Below are positions 1-6,588 of a stretch of DNA of 29,473 nucleotides, piece by piece. The DNA lies in the NCBI GenBank assembly GCA_046765875.1, contig JBKPSJ010000032.1, positions 1-29,473 on the forward strand, read 5' to 3'. The notes under the pieces were generated by a model. That model did not search any database. It was not told the origin of the DNA and worked only from the letters and a program-made list of their open reading frames with translations. The DNA is from DASRHY01 sp046765875 (GTDB taxonomy: Bacteria > Actinomycetota > Actinomycetes > Propionibacteriales > Kribbellaceae). Each line of letters begins with the position of its first letter. The first letter of the stretch is position 1. Position numbers and translations under genes: made by a program.

Positions 1-1
1 G

Positions 2-664
2 GCCTGCACTGTGTTGCAGCCCACACTCGAGACCGGCCGGCTCACCGAGGTGGTACGGCTGTGCCGCGAGCAACTGGAGGCCGCCGGGCCGGCCTTCACC
101 GCCCTGCGCCGGATCGAGGTGCTGGCCGCGCTGGCCCGAGCCGAGTACGAGCTCGGCCGCCCCGATGCGGCCGGTCCCGCGGAGGAGGCGTACTCGCTGG
201 CCGTACCGGAGGGCTGGCCGGACATGATCGTCGTAGCGGCGGCTCCGGTGGCGCTGACCAGGGCGGCGGCCGGTGACAGGGACGGCGTACGCGAGGTGCT
301 CGAACGGATCGCCGGCTTGTCCGAGATGGCGGTCAGCCACGAGTTCGCATCCCGGGCGCCGGCGCTGGTGCGGGCCGGCCTCGCGGTCGGCGAGGCCGAC
401 CTAGCCGCTCGGGTGGCCGCGTTTCTGTCGCCGCTGCTGCCGACCCGGCAGTACGCGACGGCGAGCGCACAGGCATCGCTCGCCGAGTACCACGGCGACC
501 GCCAGACGGCCGCCGCCGGCTTCGCCACCGCGGCTGTGGGCTGGGCCGCCCTAGGCAACAAGGTCGAGCAGGCCTACGCGCTGCTCGGTCAGGGCCGCTG
601 CGGCTCCGCCACGGCCGCCACCGAGGCCGATGAGCTGTTCAGCGCCTGGTGCCACGGGAATTGA
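2..664 (+). CDS. C-terminal part of a helical-repeat (TPR-like) regulator or AAA/cyclase-type protein, 5' truncated
   Basis: The reading frame is already open at the left edge (from base 2), so this is most likely the end of a longer gene rather than a protein starting at the GTG at 11. The visible ~220 residues are almost all alpha-helical, with repeated Ala/Leu-rich helix pairs such as LAALARAEYELGRPDAA and an end block with the motif QAYALLGQGRC. That block is typical of the C-terminal helical-repeat region of large actinobacterial ATPase/cyclase-domain or LuxR-type regulators. No catalytic or DNA-binding domain lies inside the window, so the activity cannot be stated. The stop at 662-664 overlaps the 3' end of the convergent EamA gene by 26 bp. 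Membership of a helical-repeat family is fairly sure; the exact product is not. Confidence 0.6.
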   Translation, partial: ACTVLQPTLETGRLTEVVRLCREQLEAAGPAFTALRRIEVLAALARAEYELGRPDAAGPAEEAYSLAVPEGWPDMIVVAAAPVALTRAAAGDRDGVREVLERIAGLSEMAVSHEFASRAPALVRAGLAVGEADLAARVAAFLSPLLPTRQYATASAQASLAEYHGDRQTAAAGFATAAVGWAALGNKVEQAYALLGQGRCGSATAATEADELFSAWCHGN

Positions 665-1520
665 CGAGATAGATGCCGGCGGCAACGGCCGCGCCACCGA
701 GCAGCAGCGTGACGTGTGCCGTCTCGTCGAGCAGGAGTACGCCGAGAGCCGCCGCGAGCACCGGTACGGCGAACGTCCAGCTGCTGACCACACCAGCCTT
801 GCCGCGGCGCAACAACAGGAACTGCAGGCCGAGTCCGCCGATGCTCGCGCCGGCACCGGCCCACAGGGCGCTGAGCACGACGGTCGTACCCCACTCGACG
901 TGCCCGGATCCGAACGCGACGATGAGCGCGATCGGCACCACGCCGTACGCGTTCATCACCAGCAGCAGGTCGAGCACCGGCATGTCGGGCGGCAGGGTCG
1001 TGAACAGGACCGTGCCGATCGCCCACGAGGTCGCACTCAGCAGCAGGAACACCACCGCGTGGACCGGGGTCGCGCCGACGTCGATCTCACCGGCGACGAC
1101 GACCACGACGCCGAGCCAGCCGAGCAGCATTCCGCCGACCTGGAGCAGGGTCAGCCGTTCGCCGCGGAATGCCCAGGCACCCAGCGCGACAAGGAACGGC
1201 TGGGTGTAGATGAGCACCGAGCCGACGCCGACCGGCGCGTCGGCGAGGCCGAGGTTCTGGAACACCAGGAAGCCGACCACGTTCGTCGCGCCGAGCAGGA
1301 TCCCGTACCTGTGCAGCCGCCGGTCGCCGAACCGGCCGAGCCGCCCGGACACGGCGACCACGACCACCAGGGTGAGCAGCGCGGCGCCCACCCGCAGCAG
1401 CGTGAACACGTCCGGCGACGAGACGCCCAGCCCGACCTTGATCGCGATGAAGGCGGTGCTCCAGACCGACCACAAGCCCACCACCAGGGCGGGTGTCGAG
1501 GTGAACCGGCGCATCGACAC
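639..1520 (-). CDS. EamA/DMT-family transporter (10 TM)
   Basis: A 293-residue inner-membrane protein of the drug/metabolite transporter superfamily, with two EamA repeats (roughly residues 15-140 and 150-290) giving about ten hydrophobic segments. Seen directly: an N-terminal segment with VGLWSVWSTAFIAIKVGL, the YTQPFLVAL segment closing the first repeat, and a second repeat beginning around the GATPVHAVVFLLLSATSWAIG stretch region. EamA exporters move metabolites or amino acids, but the substrate cannot be inferred here. The start is either GTG at 1520 or ATG at 1514; an AGGG lies 8 nt upstream of the ATG on the minus strand, so both are workable. The gene is convergent with the truncated gene on its left and divergent from the membrane protein at 1705. 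Confidence 0.85.
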   Translation of the reverse strand: MSMRRFTSTPALVVGLWSVWSTAFIAIKVGLGVSSPDVFTLLRVGAALLTLVVVVAVSGRLGRFGDRRLHRYGILLGATNVVGFLVFQNLGLADAPVGVGSVLIYTQPFLVALGAWAFRGERLTLLQVGGMLLGWLGVVVVVAGEIDVGATPVHAVVFLLLSATSWAIGTVLFTTLPPDMPVLDLLLVMNAYGVVPIALIVAFGSGHVEWGTTVVLSALWAGAGASIGGLGLQFLLLRRGKAGVVSSWTFAVPVLAAALGVLLLDETAHVTLLLGGAAVAAGIYLVNSRGTRR

Positions 1521-1704
1521 GACCCTAGAACGTGACCTGGCCGTAGCCGGAAATTCGCGAGACCGCCATCGGCACCACGCGGCAGCCGAGATGCGCCGGC
1601 GGCACCGCCCGGGTTACCTTCTGATCCGTCAGCAGCCGGACGGAGACTCGCAGCGGGGATTCCTGCACGGGCTAGCGAGCCCCACGCCCGGAGGGAGTAC
1701 CACC

Positions 1705-2631
1705 ATGCACGGAGCCCCGAGCCTGGAGGATGCGGCGGCGATCCCCGGACGGCCCGCGGGCCGGATCCGGGCGACGGTACGAACCGGCCGGGCGATCGCC
1801 AGATGCCGGGCGGTACACGTCACGGTGCTGGTCGGCGCGGTCGGGCTGTCGCTGTGGAACGTCGACCGGGTGCCGCACACCTCCGTGCTTCCGGCCGTGA
1901 TCGGGCTGGTGCCGTTCGCGATCGGCAAGTACGTGCTGTGCCCGCTGCGCTGGCACGCGCTGTCGCGCAGCGGCCGCAGCCGCCGCTGGCACCTCGCGGC
2001 GTACGCCGAGAGCGAGGTCCTCGGGCTGATCTCGCCATGGCACGCCGGTGCGGACCTGTGGCGGGTGCACCGGTTGCGTGCGGCCGGGCTGGACCGGGCG
2101 CCGGCGACAGCCGAGGTGGCACTGGACCGGTTCGTCGGCGCGGTCGGGCTGGTGGCCGCGGTCGCGGTGGCCGGCGTGACGATGCCGCGGGCGGTACTGG
2201 TGGCCGCACTCGGTACGGCGGCCGTCGTACTGGTCATCGCGCTGGCGGTGACCCGGCGCCGGCCCGGGCTGGCCAGCCGGTGGCCGTGGCCGTCGGCCCG
2301 GGTGTTCCTGGTGGGCGTGCTGCTCTCGGTGGCGTACCAGACGACGATCCTCGGGCTGCTGATCGGCGCGGTGCACGCGGTCGGCGACTCGGTACCGCCG
2401 CTGCAGTTGGTCGCCGTGTTCGGCGCCTGCCAGTTGGCCGGTGCGCTACCCGGCGTGCAGGGCGCGAGCCCCCGCGAGGGCGCGATGGTGGCCGGGCTGG
2501 CCTCGCTCGGAGTCTCCTGGACGGCAGCGTTCGGCGCGGTCGCGCTGACGGCGCTGCTGTACTGGATCCCCGCCCTGCTGGTCGGCGGTGGGTGTTTCCT
2601 CGCCAGGTGGTTCAGGCCCGCAACCGCTTGA
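1705..2631 (+). CDS. Lysylphosphatidylglycerol-synthase-type integral membrane protein (UPF0104-like)
   Basis: A 308-residue polytopic membrane protein. ATG 1705 was chosen because GGAGGGAG lies just upstream (about 1690-1697) with good spacing; the frame stays open further upstream but that part is low-complexity and antisense to the transporter. Hydrophobic segments lie at about residues 38-55, 65-85, 145-160, 165-185, 200-225, 232-250 and 270-300. Features of the MprF/LPG-synthase flippase-like fold include the early basic loop with LRWHALSR, the helix with ESEVLGLISPWHAGADLWRV, and the late GALPGVQGASPREGAMVAGL loop (the P-G...EG motif). The cytosolic lysyl-transferase domain of MprF is absent, so it is a membrane-domain-only protein, possibly lipid-handling or simply uncharacterised. 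It is convergent with the aldo/keto reductase, with a 7-bp gap. Confidence 0.75.
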   Translation: MHGAPSLEDAAAIPGRPAGRIRATVRTGRAIARCRAVHVTVLVGAVGLSLWNVDRVPHTSVLPAVIGLVPFAIGKYVLCPLRWHALSRSGRSRRWHLAAYAESEVLGLISPWHAGADLWRVHRLRAAGLDRAPATAEVALDRFVGAVGLVAAVAVAGVTMPRAVLVAALGTAAVVLVIALAVTRRRPGLASRWPWPSARVFLVGVLLSVAYQTTILGLLIGAVHAVGDSVPPLQLVAVFGACQLAGALPGVQGASPREGAMVAGLASLGVSWTAAFGAVALTALLYWIPALLVGGGCFLARWFRPATA

Positions 2632-2638
2632 GAGCGGC

Positions 2639-3517
2639 CTAGATCGGCATCCGCTCGTCGAAGACCGTCTTGTAGTCGGTCACCTCGTCGAGGATCGACG
2701 CGGCGTCCTCGACGGTCATCGTGGCCCGTTCCTGCTCGGCGGTGACGATCTGCCGTAACAATTTGGTCTCGCCGGCGGTCGCCAGCCCGGTGATCTCGGG
2801 ATGGCCGTTGAGCAGCCAGGTGATCGCCGCGGTGATGTAGCGCTGCTCGTCGAAGGGCCGGTACCAGGTGGTGTAGACCTTGGCCTCGCCGTCGTCCCAG
2901 TTGCGCCGGGCGATCATCTTGATCGTCATCAGCGCCGCGTCGGAGGCCTGGATCGCCTCGACCAGTCGCGCGTAGTCCTCGGCGTACGACGGGTTCTTGG
3001 ACAGGTTGTAGTTCAGCGGCGTGAGCACGCTGTCGAAGTCGTACCGGCGCAGTGCCTCGGTATGCACCGACGGCGCCTCGTGGGTATGACCGGTGATGCC
3101 GATCGCACCGACCATGCCCTCGTCCTTCGCACGGACGGCCGCCTCGAGCGAGCCGCCCGCGCCGGTCACTCGATCGAGGTCGGGCATATCACACACGGCG
3201 TGCATCTGGATCAGATCCAGTCGATCGGTCTGGAGCCGCTCGAGTGAGCGGTTGATCTCCGACCAGGCCTCCTCGGCGGTACGCCGGCCGGTCTTGCTGG
3301 CCAGGAAGATCCGGTCCCGGATCCGTGGCATCGACGGTCCGAGCCGGATCTCCGCATCGCCGTAGTCGGCGGCCACGTCGAAGTGGTTGATCCCCGCGTC
3401 CAGCGCCTGCTGGACCGAGGCGTCGGCTGTGTCCTGATCCACGGCGGCCAGCGACGCCGCACCGTAGATCAGGACCGAGCTCTGGTGGCCGAGACGGCCG
3501 AGTCGACGGGTCTCCAC
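2639..3517 (-). CDS. Aldo/keto reductase
   Basis: A 292-residue cytosolic NAD(P)H-dependent oxidoreductase with the AKR (beta/alpha)8 barrel. The catalytic tetrad can be read directly: Asp47 and Tyr52 (FDVAADYGDAEIRLG), Lys75 (FLASKTGR) and His106 (LIQMHAV). The start is GTG at 3517, with GGAGG nine bases upstream on the minus strand. It lies 56 bp downstream of the thioredoxin gene on the same strand; that gap contains an AT-rich TATAGGGT stretch, so it may have its own promoter or be read through from the thioredoxin promoter. It resembles the short bacterial AKRs that are often annotated as oxidoreductases of unknown substrate. The physiological substrate is unknown. Confidence 0.9.
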   Translation of the reverse strand: METRRLGRLGHQSSVLIYGAASLAAVDQDTADASVQQALDAGINHFDVAADYGDAEIRLGPSMPRIRDRIFLASKTGRRTAEEAWSEINRSLERLQTDRLDLIQMHAVCDMPDLDRVTGAGGSLEAAVRAKDEGMVGAIGITGHTHEAPSVHTEALRRYDFDSVLTPLNYNLSKNPSYAEDYARLVEAIQASDAALMTIKMIARRNWDDGEAKVYTTWYRPFDEQRYITAAITWLLNGHPEITGLATAGETKLLRQIVTAEQERATMTVEDAASILDEVTDYKTVFDERMPI

Positions 3518-3573
3518 GAGAGCACACCTCCGGGCGTCGGATTCTGTATCGACCCTATAACCCGGAGTTGGGC

Positions 3574-3939
3574 TCAGCTTTGCTGCTGCGCGGCGACCTG
3601 CTTGTGTACCTCGTCCATGTCGACGGCCTGCAACTGCTCGATCAGGCTCTTGAGCGTCGGCTCCGGGAGCGCGCCGGGCTGGGCGAACAGCACCACCCGG
3701 TCACGGACCGCGAGCAGAGTCGGGATGGAGGAGATCTGGAAGGCCTGCGCCAACTCCACCTGGGCCTCGGTGTCGACCTTGCCGAAAGTGATGTCCGGGT
3801 AGGTCTCCGACGCCTTCTCGAAGATCGGCGCGAACATGCGGCACGGGCCACACCACGCGGCCCAGAAGTCGACCAGTATCAGCCCTTCGCCGCCCACGAT
3901 CTGGTCGAAGTTCTCCGTGGTCAGCTCAACGGTCGCCAT
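3574..3939 (-). CDS. trxA: Thioredoxin
   Basis: A 121-residue classical thioredoxin with the active site WCGPC at residues 29-33 (Cys30 and Cys33) and the cis-proline loop SSIPTL. The N-terminal segment is MATVELTTENFD with no signal peptide, so it is cytoplasmic and reduces protein disulfides using thioredoxin reductase. The C-terminal tail (MDEVHKQVAAQQQS) is a little longer than in E. coli thioredoxin. The start at 3939 is supported by a strong purine-rich site, GGAGGAAG, upstream on the minus strand. The symbol follows the family; actinomycetes carry several thioredoxin paralogues and this need not be the main housekeeping one. It is divergent from the secretion operon across a 505-bp gap. 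Confidence 0.92.
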   Translation of the reverse strand: MATVELTTENFDQIVGGEGLILVDFWAAWCGPCRMFAPIFEKASETYPDITFGKVDTEAQVELAQAFQISSIPTLLAVRDRVVLFAQPGALPEPTLKSLIEQLQAVDMDEVHKQVAAQQQS

Positions 3940-4150
3940 TCCTTGCTTCCTCCACCTGGTGGTTATCGCTTCTCACAGTGTCACAACCACCGCGGACTGG
4001 CTGGTGTTCCCGGCGTGGGGTACCGTTACCGCGCGCGCACTGAGCGTGCAGGATTTCGAGACGGTGTGGCAGGAACAGGAGGTTACGAGTCGGATCCGGG
4101 TGCCGGATTGTCGACGGTGCCAGGTTGACTCAGACGTGCCCGGTTCTGTG

Positions 4151-4177
4151 CACTGGGGTGCAAGGCCGCACCCCGTG
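4151..4177 (+). repeat. Strong hairpin in the leader region of the T4SS-like operon
   Basis: GGGGTGC (4155-4161) and GCACCCC (4168-4174) form a perfect 7-bp stem around the loop AAGGCC. The stem extends by CAC (4151-4153) with GTG (4175-4177) across a one-base bulge. No run of T follows, so it is not a classical terminator. It may be part of a structured transcript or an operator. Confidence 0.55.
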
Positions 4178-4266
4178 GCCGACGAAGCAGGCGACGTCAT
4201 GCGGAGGAGCGGTTCTGCACATCGAGAGGGCAGGCAGTCACAGCTGCCTCACCGGCCAATTTGCCT

Positions 4267-4285
4267 TCCTCTGTACAACAGAGGA
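4267..4285. repeat. Perfect 8-bp inverted repeat (operator- or hairpin-like)
   Basis: TCCTCTGT (4267-4274) and ACAGAGGA (4278-4285) flank the three bases ACA. The site lies about 60-80 bp upstream of the candidate operon promoter, a plausible place for an activator or repressor dimer; it could equally act as an RNA hairpin. No terminator-like T run follows. Confidence 0.5.
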
Positions 4286-4345
4286 CGAGCGACGACGCTG
4301 TCCGTCTAACGGCCACTGTGTGCACGCGACGTTCCCCGTGGCACG

Positions 4346-4373
4346 TTGCCTGACGTATCCTCACGGCTACTTT
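4346..4373 (+). promoter_or_regulatory. Candidate sigma-70-type promoter of the T4SS-like operon
   Basis: TTGCCT (4346-4351) and TACTTT (4368-4373) are separated by 16 bp and lie about 70 bp before the first gene of the operon. The match to consensus is moderate and no mapped start supports it. Confidence 0.3.
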
Positions 4374-4444
4374 CCGCACAAGAACGGTGGCAGAACAGAC
4401 AACGTCAGCCGTCCGCATGACCGCCTTGGGAGGGGTGGGATCAG

Positions 4445-5662
4445 ATGAGCTGGTGGCGCAAGATGCTGAACCTGCCGCCGAAGGGCGAGCGCTGGGCCGA
4501 CCAGCGCAAGTCACCTCGCAAGCGGGGGCGTGCGGAGGGTGCCCGCGACCCACACCAAGCACCCGAGCAGGACCGCGACTGGTGGCAGCACCCCGGTGAG
4601 CCCACCGGGCGTCCGGCGCCACGGCGGCGTTCCGCCGGTACCGCGACCGCAACGGCACCGCCGCCGGTCGAGCAGGTCGGTCCCCGGCCGGTCCAGCCGC
4701 CTGGCGGTCGTACGGCACCACGTCTCGGTGATCGTTCCGGTGATGCCGTGCCCCCGCGGGATCCGTACCGGGCCTCGGAGATCCCGTGGTCGACCGAGCC
4801 GGAGAGCAGCTTCGCGAGTTGGGGCCGCCGGTTCCTGCGCGGCCTGGTGGTCGTCGTGCTGTTGCTCGCCGCCGCGAGCGGGGTACGGTCCTGGATCCGC
4901 CCGGCCGACGACTCCACCCCGGCGGTCAGCCCGGAGTCGTCGTACCCGCGGGCCGAGGCTCAGGCCGTCGCCGCCCGGTTCGCCACGTCGTACCTGACCT
5001 GGGACGAGACCGACCGCGACGCCCGTGCGGCGGCGACGGGGCTCGACCTGGCCGCCGGTCTTGACAAGCAGGCCGGCTGGAACGGGATCGGCATCCAGCA
5101 CGCGGGTACGGCGTACCCGGGCGAGGTCAAGGTCGGGCCCGAGGGTGTGACCGCGCAGGTCGACGTCCGGGTGGAGGTCACACCGTACACGAAGAACGGT
5201 GCGAACTGGCTGGCCGGCAAGCCGCTGTGGACGCGGTTGTCGGTGCCGGTGGCGCGGACCGCGACCCGGGTGGTCGTGAGCGGCTCGCCGACCCTCGTCT
5301 CCGACGTGCCGGACGCGCTGCCCGACAACATGCCCGGCACCGGTGCGACCGACGAGGAACTCACCAACCTGACCGAAAAGGACGCCGAGGCGTTCTTCGA
5401 CGCCTACGCGACCAGCGATGCAGCAGTCGCCGCGGTTGCGGCACCCGGCAGCTCGATCACCAGCCTCAACGGCCTGGTCAGACTGGGCGGGCTGAAGAGC
5501 TGGCAGGTATACGCCGGCAATGACGACGAACGTCGCGCGACGGCCGCCGTCACCTGGGCCGGATCTGGCAAGACCACGCTGGACCAGTCCTACACCGTGA
5601 CCCTGCGGCGCACCGTCGCCGCCAACGGCGCCGAACGATGGCAGGTCGCCGCCATCGGCTGA
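4445..5662 (+). CDS. TcpC-like (VirB8-family) conjugation/secretion protein
   Basis: A 405-residue bitopic membrane protein. Residues 1-128 are a basic, Pro/Arg-rich cytosolic tail, residues 130-150 form the single membrane segment (FLRGLVVVVLLLAAASGV), and the rest is extracellular with two consecutive NTF2-like domains (about 165-275 and 300-405). This layout, one TM helix followed by two NTF2-like domains, is that of TcpC of clostridial plasmid pCW3 and Orf13 of Tn916, the Gram-positive VirB8 counterpart that scaffolds the transfer channel. ATG 4445 follows GGGAGGGG with about nine bases of spacing. It is the first gene of an operon that runs to 14065; the next start is 39 bp downstream of its stop. 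The fold assignment comes from architecture and from the neighbouring TcpE- and VirB4-like genes. Confidence 0.75.
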   Translation: MSWWRKMLNLPPKGERWADQRKSPRKRGRAEGARDPHQAPEQDRDWWQHPGEPTGRPAPRRRSAGTATATAPPPVEQVGPRPVQPPGGRTAPRLGDRSGDAVPPRDPYRASEIPWSTEPESSFASWGRRFLRGLVVVVLLLAAASGVRSWIRPADDSTPAVSPESSYPRAEAQAVAARFATSYLTWDETDRDARAAATGLDLAAGLDKQAGWNGIGIQHAGTAYPGEVKVGPEGVTAQVDVRVEVTPYTKNGANWLAGKPLWTRLSVPVARTATRVVVSGSPTLVSDVPDALPDNMPGTGATDEELTNLTEKDAEAFFDAYATSDAAVAAVAAPGSSITSLNGLVRLGGLKSWQVYAGNDDERRATAAVTWAGSGKTTLDQSYTVTLRRTVAANGAERWQVAAIG

Positions 5663-5701
5663 CGCCAGAAACACCTGTGCGGGACAAAGGAGGAAACCGC
5701 C

Positions 5702-5989
5702 ATGATGCTGCACCAGCTGGCCGCCACGGTCACGACGGCAGTGCCGGCCGCCGACCCGGGCAATGTGCCCACCGGGGCCGACTTCAAGGACTGGGTGCTG
5801 GTGATCGCCGGCAACATCTTCATCGCGATCTTGGTGTTGCGATCGATCGGTCACTACTTCAAGCGCGAGTGGGGCGAGCTGTTCGGCCACATCGCCGCGG
5901 GTGTGCTGGTCGGCGGGCTGATCTACGCCAACAACGAGACCATCAACGTGCTGAAAGGGTTCTGGGGATTGATCTCCGGAGGTAGCTGA
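5702..5989 (+). CDS. Small two-TM membrane protein, TcpD-like
   Basis: A 95-residue protein with a hydrophobic N-terminal stretch and two clear membrane helices, about residues 29-47 (DWVLVIAGNIFIAILVL) and 60-77 (LFGHIAAGVLVGGLIYA). Small proteins of this kind sit between tcpC and tcpE in Gram-positive conjugation loci and are called TcpD; in other T4SSs a two-helix protein in this position can be the VirB2-type pilin, which is the main alternative. The start ATG 5702 is preceded by a near-perfect AAAGGAGGA, the strongest ribosome site in the operon, hinting at high production. Its stop overlaps the next start by one base (TGATG). Confidence 0.65.
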   Translation: MMLHQLAATVTTAVPAADPGNVPTGADFKDWVLVIAGNIFIAILVLRSIGHYFKREWGELFGHIAAGVLVGGLIYANNETINVLKGFWGLISGGS

Positions 5990-6588
5990 TGCGTGTCGGC
6001 CGTACCCTCACCCACCACTTCGAGATCGAGACCCGGCAGTACGACCTGCTCGGTATCGACCTCGGAGAAGGCGCGCGACGCCGGATGATCCTCTTCGGCG
6101 CCGTCATCACGCTGGTCTGGGTCGGCGTCTTGGTACTCATCTTCGGCTGGCCGGACAAACCGACGGTCAGCCTGTACGTCGTACCACCGTTCGTGGTCAC
6201 CGCGTTCGGCTGGCGCCCGGGTAAGAACCACGAGCGCCGCCGCCGTGTCACCGAGTGGGCGTTGTGGGTGCGCTATGCGCTGCGCTCGCACCGGCCGGTG
6301 ATCGCTTTGGGGGCACGCGCCGCGGACAAGTCGGAGTACCTGCGGCTGTCCGAGCGGATTCCGCTGCGCCGGATGGCTGCGCTGGCCCGGGGACAGAAGA
6401 CTCCCGAGTGGGAGGCAGGCGGGATCGCCGCCGACCCGCGCTACCGCGCGGGCGCGGAGATCGCGGTCAGCCAGCGGGCCCGGTTGCTGGGCCCGGACCA
6501 CTTGCATCGCGTACGCCGCAAGGCCGGCCTCGCGACGGGGAGGGGACACAGCGGGGGGCACCGGAGGGGCAGGCATGAAGCTCACTGA
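5989..6588 (+). CDS. TcpE-like (VirB3/PrgI-type) conjugal transfer membrane protein
   Basis: A 199-residue protein with two adjacent membrane helices near the N-terminus (about residues 33-54 and 58-73), preceded by a short charged segment and followed by a basic cytosolic tail starting GWRPGKNHERRRRVTEW. This is the pattern of TcpE-family proteins, which precede the VirB4-like ATPase and help seat it at the membrane. The start overlaps the previous stop (TGATG) and has GGAGGT upstream. The last 14 bp overlap the start of the VirB4-like gene, implying translational coupling. Beyond the TM region the ~110-residue tail has no motif that I recognise, and it ends in a His/Gly/Arg-rich segment. 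Confidence 0.7.
   Translation: MRVGRTLTHHFEIETRQYDLLGIDLGEGARRRMILFGAVITLVWVGVLVLIFGWPDKPTVSLYVVPPFVVTAFGWRPGKNHERRRRVTEWALWVRYALRSHRPVIALGARAADKSEYLRLSERIPLRRMAALARGQKTPEWEAGGIAADPRYRAGAEIAVSQRARLLGPDHLHRVRRKAGLATGRGHSGGHRRGRHEAH

Larger units (their letters stand above)
3940..4444. other. 505-bp gene-free region between trx and the T4SS-like operon
   Basis: No convincing gene is seen. Short frames cross it (for example 4125-4448 on +) but they are Cys-rich, lack ribosome sites and look like chance. The stretch is less GC-rich than its neighbours (35 of 60 bases G/C in 4261-4320). It must hold the divergent promoters: GATAAC on the minus strand (3962-3967) is a candidate -10 for thioredoxin, and 4346-4373 is a candidate promoter for the operon. 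Two strong inverted repeats (4151-4177 and 4267-4285) and a repeated CGGTTCTG (4140-4147, 4210-4217) suggest regulatory sites or a structured RNA. Confidence 0.6.

Noticed and set aside
1521..1704. Possible riboswitch between the EamA and LPG-synthase-like genes
   Set aside because: A short hairpin GGGCT-AGCG-AGCCC (1669-1682) is present, but I recognise no conserved riboswitch core; left as an ordinary divergent promoter region.
4125..4448. Possible small gene in the trx-operon gap
   Set aside because: The product is Cys/His-rich without a motif, no ribosome site precedes it, and it runs through both hairpins; more likely non-coding leader.
4511..5890. A 459-codon open frame on the minus strand
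   Set aside because: Antisense to the TcpC-like gene and its neighbour, low-complexity (Arg/Gly/His) and without a start signal; a shadow of the real gene.
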